NCBI GenBank assembly: GCA_002633005.1
Contig: NMRA01000240.1
Location: 220,415 to 284,414 of the forward strand
Direction of reading: 5' to 3'
Source: Phoronis australis
Lineage: Eukaryota; Phoronida; Phoronidae
Length of the DNA: 64,000 bases
The first letter of the stretch is position 1. Each line of letters opens with the position of its first letter. This document shows, piece after piece, positions 27,001-33,000 of the stretch. A program made the translations under genes and the position numbers. The notes beneath the pieces are model-generated. The model had not been told where the DNA came from. It saw only the letters and a list, made by a program, of their open reading frames with translations, and ran no database searches.

Positions 27001-30000
27001 ATTAATTGATCTAAGCACACTTATACTATGTTTTTGTAGCACAAATTTCCTAAGTTCGTCACATGTTGTACTCCTGGTCCCACGAATGTTTCTTATATTG
27101 TTGGTTTGGCGGCCATTTTGTTTATGCAAATTAGATGGTCAAAAACTCAATACCCAGCTTGGGAACAGGCATAATCGGAATCAGCACACCATAATTATGC
27201 TTAAAAGATAGGTTCTCCACTTTTACTAAAAAATGCCTATAACATGCACATTTTCCAGAAATGCGTCTAGACTAAAAGTCAAAAATAAACTAATCAAAGT
27301 TTGGCTCACCGGCCTGTTCACTGGACGACGAACTGTCCTCACTAAGTGTCGAAATAGATCTGTTTTCAATCCGTTTACACAGCATCGCTGCAGGGCTGCT
27401 TACCGACTCTGGGCTGGAACCAACACCAGCACAGGGCGAATCACTGCCAGTTCCCAGAATGGCATGATCTGGGGTACTTTCGGAGGCATGGTTGGCACTG
27501 GGTGAAGGGCCTCCAGTCACTGTAAAGAACTCAGCTCTCGAGGCTTCTCGCTTCAAAAATGCACTGGTGGTAGTGGAAACGGGACACTGCCGGTAATCAA
27601 GAGCGTTGTTTTACAGGAACCTTCATCAAGTCTGCGTGCACATCCCTTTTGTAATCCGACGGTAGGAAATGCTTGCCACCCCCACCGAAATTCTTTGTAC
27701 GTTGCATGAACGGGTAACGCTCTGTTCTTTATACGAACGAGCCAAATATGGCGGAGTGTGTCATTTTTCGGAAAGCGATGCAATTGCATACCCAAAGTGA
27801 GCGTGAGAAAATAATGAGTGTCAGAATAAATATTGATTAACTAATTAGTAAGAATAGATCCATTTTAAGTTACCCATAATTTGTGCATATGTACTTTTAA
27901 ATCATGGGGTGAGACTTGTTGACATGTACTTTAACGTCAAAATCTATTTTTAGATGGTGTTTACAACTTTGGGTTCTGGGGTCAAAGCACTCTAGAGATT
28001 CTAGAATATTCTGAGAACAAATTGTAACAGCCAATAATAGGAGTGGATATGATCATGTGGTTTTTATTAGCCAATCACTAAACAAGTAGAATGTTATATT
28101 ATGGGCTGAAATCAACAAGATAATAATCAACAATTATAGATGCGCTAAAGTAGTTGAAGCATAAATACATGTACTTGCTACGGTGTACAGAGGCAATTGT
28201 ACAACAGAGCCATCTCGTGGAAGATTCTAGAAAGGATGTTGGTAAGGGCAAGGATTAACGAACAGTAAGTTAACTAACAGCTTGTCACTTGCATTGTGGG
28301 TAGTAAGGTACTACCTGAAGTGTTGCGTCAACAGCCAGAGACTGTGACCAGCAACAAGAATCGCGGGTAGAAGAAATTGCCTGCAAGTGTTGCATCACCA
28401 GAGACGGTGACCAGCAAGTACACTGTCGCTATACAGTGTGTGTGTAGTTCGAAGATTCACCAACAGGACAGACATCCAACAAGTGGAGAGTCCTAGCTTG
28501 GATAGCAGATAACACATTTGATTGTTTTGGTTGTTTGATTAAAGCAATCTTTAAAGAGGGAGCTAGTAGATTACTTAATTAACAATAGGTTTCATTTGTC
28601 TAATTAGAGGTCAACATATAATAAATTAATTACTGGATTTGATTATTCACTTTCCATCTACGCACAATCTCAAAGCATAGCTACCTTTTAAACAAACCCA
28701 CAGTCAATCGTCTGACAATGAGCATACCCCGATACGAAACAATCTTGCGGCGTGTTGAATTATTCCTTAACTAACGCAGACAATGACCGACATTATCAGA
28801 ACCAAAGTAAAGCAATGACTAACTTGACAGCTCTCACAGAATATATGAAAACAAAATGGCTGGAAATTCTTCAACCCCCTAAACGTCACGGGAAGTCGTT
28901 GTTAACAAAAAATATGCCTAGGATAATCAACGAATCGCATTTTTACTAAAAATTACATTAAAAAGGGTTACCTTCTCTTTTCAACTCGCCAATTCCGCAT
29001 CAAAACTGTTACAGCTGTCAAGTTAGAACGCCCACAAACACTGTTTTACGATATGTCAATAAGTTGAGTTAAGAACATCTATTGGTTAATACAAGGTTAC
29101 GAAGAGTCAGGCAACCAATCACAGCATTAGACATCCTCCTCCTGCTCGTTTTCCTGCTGTTATAAGGAATGACCTTTGCGACAGTTGTAACACATCAGTA
29201 TTTTGAACACGGTGGGATTCTTCTCACTTACCCACGAAACATCGGAGAAGCGTGGATATCGCAGAAGTTGGTACAAGAATGTCGCGTGTTGGTGGACATG
29301 ACTCGCTGAAGATGGGTGCATACGTCACACACATGTCCGTGGAGCTGAGAGAATTGATTTCTTTTTTCTTCTATCTCTTTGTTTTTGAGGATATTGAATT
29401 CACGGTTGTTACGTGAAGTGCTATATACATGTAGAAAGGTTTGATAAAGCTGACGCTGAACTCACTGGTCAAAAACATGGTAAAAGGTATTTTAAGCACT
29501 TTAATCGGCGTTCTACAATTGAGTCAAATAGTTATGGCTGGTCGTAAATCTGTGTTTAGCTTCGGATATTTACGACATTTAAGGGCAATTGCATACCAAA
29601 GCAGATACTGGACTTTTTATGCAAAATCACTGATTCTTTTGAAACTTAGCTGACCAGTTGGGCTTGTCTTTTTCATAACGAGTTTCTGGGTTTCTTTAAC
29701 CCTTTTTACGATCACTTTTTACTTTTTCTTAAAAATCGCAAAGAAAAGTACTGGGAAGTTGGTGACTTTTTGTCACCAAAAACACATCATCGTTTCACAC
29801 TATAGCAAAAACGGCGTCATAGCAAGAAAGGAGGAAGAATAAAATACAAAAAAGACTTGTTTGGATGGATATATCAGATAAACATAAAAAAATCAGGAAC
29901 TCCAACAGGGAATCAAGTTATTGGATGGAGTTTTTGTGTGAAAATTTTATTCCATTTTAGCCTACGAAAATGCTATATTAGACCATTTTTACTCATTTTA

Positions 30001-33000
30001 TCGTCCTCCCCAATCTATATTGAAACATTTCGAAAACACGAATTAACTTTCATCTGTCACTGCTGCCGTGGTTTAGCGCAACACAAGAATAAAAAATCTG
30101 GTCTCTACCATGGTTTTTGTGCGGTCAATTTTTTACATAATCCACTTACACAGTTTTCCGTCAACATGTCACTGTAAATTAGAGTAAAAAATTCTTGGTG
30201 GCGCTACTCGGCTCTGCAATAATTTATCGAGCAAGATTTCAAACAAACAAACAAATATCATCGCTGACAAAGGAGACCATGGGAAGCTACCGAGAGATTT
30301 TTGTTTACGGATTTTCAGTTTTGCAGGTGCAAAAAGGAAAATCTCTTATACGATTACAGAGCTCAAAAAAGTCAAGTGAAATATACAACCCTTAACCATC
30401 TCATACTTTGGAGAAGCAGGTTTTGTTCTAATGGTGGCCCAAAACACCTGCTTGGTCAGTTTTCGAACACGGTAATGAACTAAGTATTTCATGCACTGCC
30501 TAAAATGCATGTCAGTCCATTATCGGACCCCTAGACAACATCCTGGGTCTGCTCTTGAAAAGATGTGCTCTACTATTAGCAAAGTGCATGCTAAAACTAG
30601 TCAAGTTCTTTTAGAGCACAAGTAAGAATGGAAAACAGTGGATACGAGGAGAGGGGTGTTGCGTATTGCACATAGAAAGTGGTCACACAGTTTCTACCAT
30701 GCATCGAGTGGCAAATGTCCACTGGAATATTTCGGAAAAATGGCAGATAAGGATATTTACGGTTAAAACCTAATACTCTCATTGATATCCAAGCTACCTG
30801 CTTACCACATCAATATTTAAGCACTTGGATATTGCTGCGAATCACCAGCTAAAATTTTCACGGCAAGTAAGCGCCGTTCATGCAACTCAAACCCGCAGTT
30901 CTTTGAAGCTATGCTAAGTTTGCTGTATAAAGCGTTTCCATATGCCACTTTAGAAAACTGCATTTTGTTTGAAGAAAACAAGAGCTACTGGAACACAAAG
31001 ATCATTTTATTTTGCTTAGTGCTCTCGTCCAAAATGCAGAGATCTCAAAATGGTCACTCGCTTAAAGAATCTCACCAGTGACGGAATTAGGGGAGTGCAA
31101 ATATGTGACGGGCAAAATCCTGGCTAATACTCTGCCCTGACCTCCCATAACTCAAAATCCTGGATTCGTCCCTGAATACCTTTAGAATCAACCGCTTTGA
31201 CGAAAGGTGTACTAAACGAGTCTCAAGGTGAACATCAATAAAATACCAATTAAAAGTAACACGATTTTAGTGCTTGCACAGTGTGACCCCGGCCCCTCAT
31301 AGATATGATACTGATGAGTACAATATTAGCAGAAACAGAAATACTGAAGTGTATAAGAGAAATTCATTTAGATCAATATTTAACCCTTAAGTGTCATATT
31401 CAGCATAGCATGACACGAAATTCGATCTTAGCTCGAAGAAGACGCATCTGAACTTACTTTCCCATAGCAAAAAATCCAGAGCTGACTGGCTGTGAGAACC
31501 ACTGCTGAACTGTGAACACTCAACAGCAAAAACTGGCTTTTTTGTGTCAAATACAACTATACTCCTGTTATTTTGAAAAATAGTGGGGTCAACTCAATAG
31601 AATAAAATCTCTACAATGCACAGCACCAGAACATCATGAACATGGATATATAAAACACATCGTTCGTAATAAAATTTCCACTTAATGGTTAACCACAGAA
31701 TCAAGCTATCTTGGAAATGGATATGTGGATGTAAGTTAAGCTTAACTTAAACACACTGTTCACAATAAAAATTCTACTGGCAATGCACAACATCAAGATA
31801 ACATGAGTGTGGACACCAACTAAAACACATCGCCCGCAATGAAATCTCTTCTCGCAGTGCACAACATCAAGTTACCATGGGTAACAACTGTAACGTATTT
31901 AACGACCGAAGTCGGAGAACAAAGAATCAAGACTTAATTGAGCTAACAACTAACTTTATTCTGCTCTTTTTGGTGTCGCCACCTTACGGTGTATACATGT
32001 GTGAATGGCAATATCCCACAACAACCAAAACACATCGTCCACAATGAAATCTCTACTCGCAAAGTACAACATCGAGTTAGGATGGATAACAACTAAAACA
32101 CATCGTCAGCGCATGTTATACTGCTTTTCCACTGGTTCATACTAGTAGTCAACCTCGTCTCTCAAAGCATCGAACTCTACAGCAGTACACTTGAATTCTG
32201 AAGTAGTCTCAAGCTTCAGCGGTACCTTGCACGACCTCAGATGGCTTCTAACCTCATTAAAGCAATTAACCAAGGTCACAATTCCTCCCCTTTCACGCTT
32301 TTTAATGAAAATTCATCAAATGTATAAGAAGGAAATTATCCGGATCCTCCGTATTTTCCAGTGCATATCATCTTGAACATTGAATTGCGGTGTATAAGTT
32401 AAACGAAACGTGAGATGCTCCAGCAAATTGGGGTCTCAAAATTGAAATTAAAGTTTTTTTGATATTTGCATTGGTTATATTAGACCCTCATGTAAGAGTA
32501 CAATGACAATGATAATGACAATTACAATTAGAATGTAAGCCCAGATCACAAAAATACCCAAATTCGAAAGCAACGTTTAGCACTAAGTGTATAAGAAACC
32601 AGGTTTTTTTAAACATTTCTCGAAGTTCAATCTTAGAAATGTCTACACATGAAATTTCAAATTCAAACATTGTTCGATATAGCAGGCACGTTAAGCAAAA
32701 CCTTGCTTAATGGTCTCGGAGTTTTTTACCCTGTTTGAAATTTAATTCTATCTCATAGTTGCAAATGTCATTTTTTTACTAACGTTTAATGAGTCTTTAC
32801 GGCAACCACTGACAAAATTTGTTACCAGTTTTAAAAGTCTGTTTTTTGCTTTTGGTTAAACACAATTCTACTGACATGAAAAAGCAAATTATGCTTTGAT
32901 AGCCAAATAGGTCATAACTCCACAAGCAAAGGCCATTGACTGCAAATATTGCAAAAGTGTACTGTGGGTCAATATTTCAACACATTCACAAAATATTGGT

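Larger units (their letters stand above)
20706..28981. mobile_element. P-like/THAP transposon remnant, expanded by nested insertions
   Basis: The left end (20706-20860) matches the left end of the 39682-40957 element over roughly 150 bp, including the words AAAAGGCAACATTTTTCATGTC and GTTCCAGACAT. The right end (28907-28981) matches that element's inverted right end. Between them, 27290-27825 is collinear with 40140-40670 and encodes a THAP remnant on the minus strand. The interior is interrupted by element Z (23434-27273) and by repeat R2 (27945-28700). P elements and their relatives carry an N-terminal THAP DNA-binding domain. No transposase catalytic region was found, so the element is non-autonomous. 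Confidence 0.6.
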
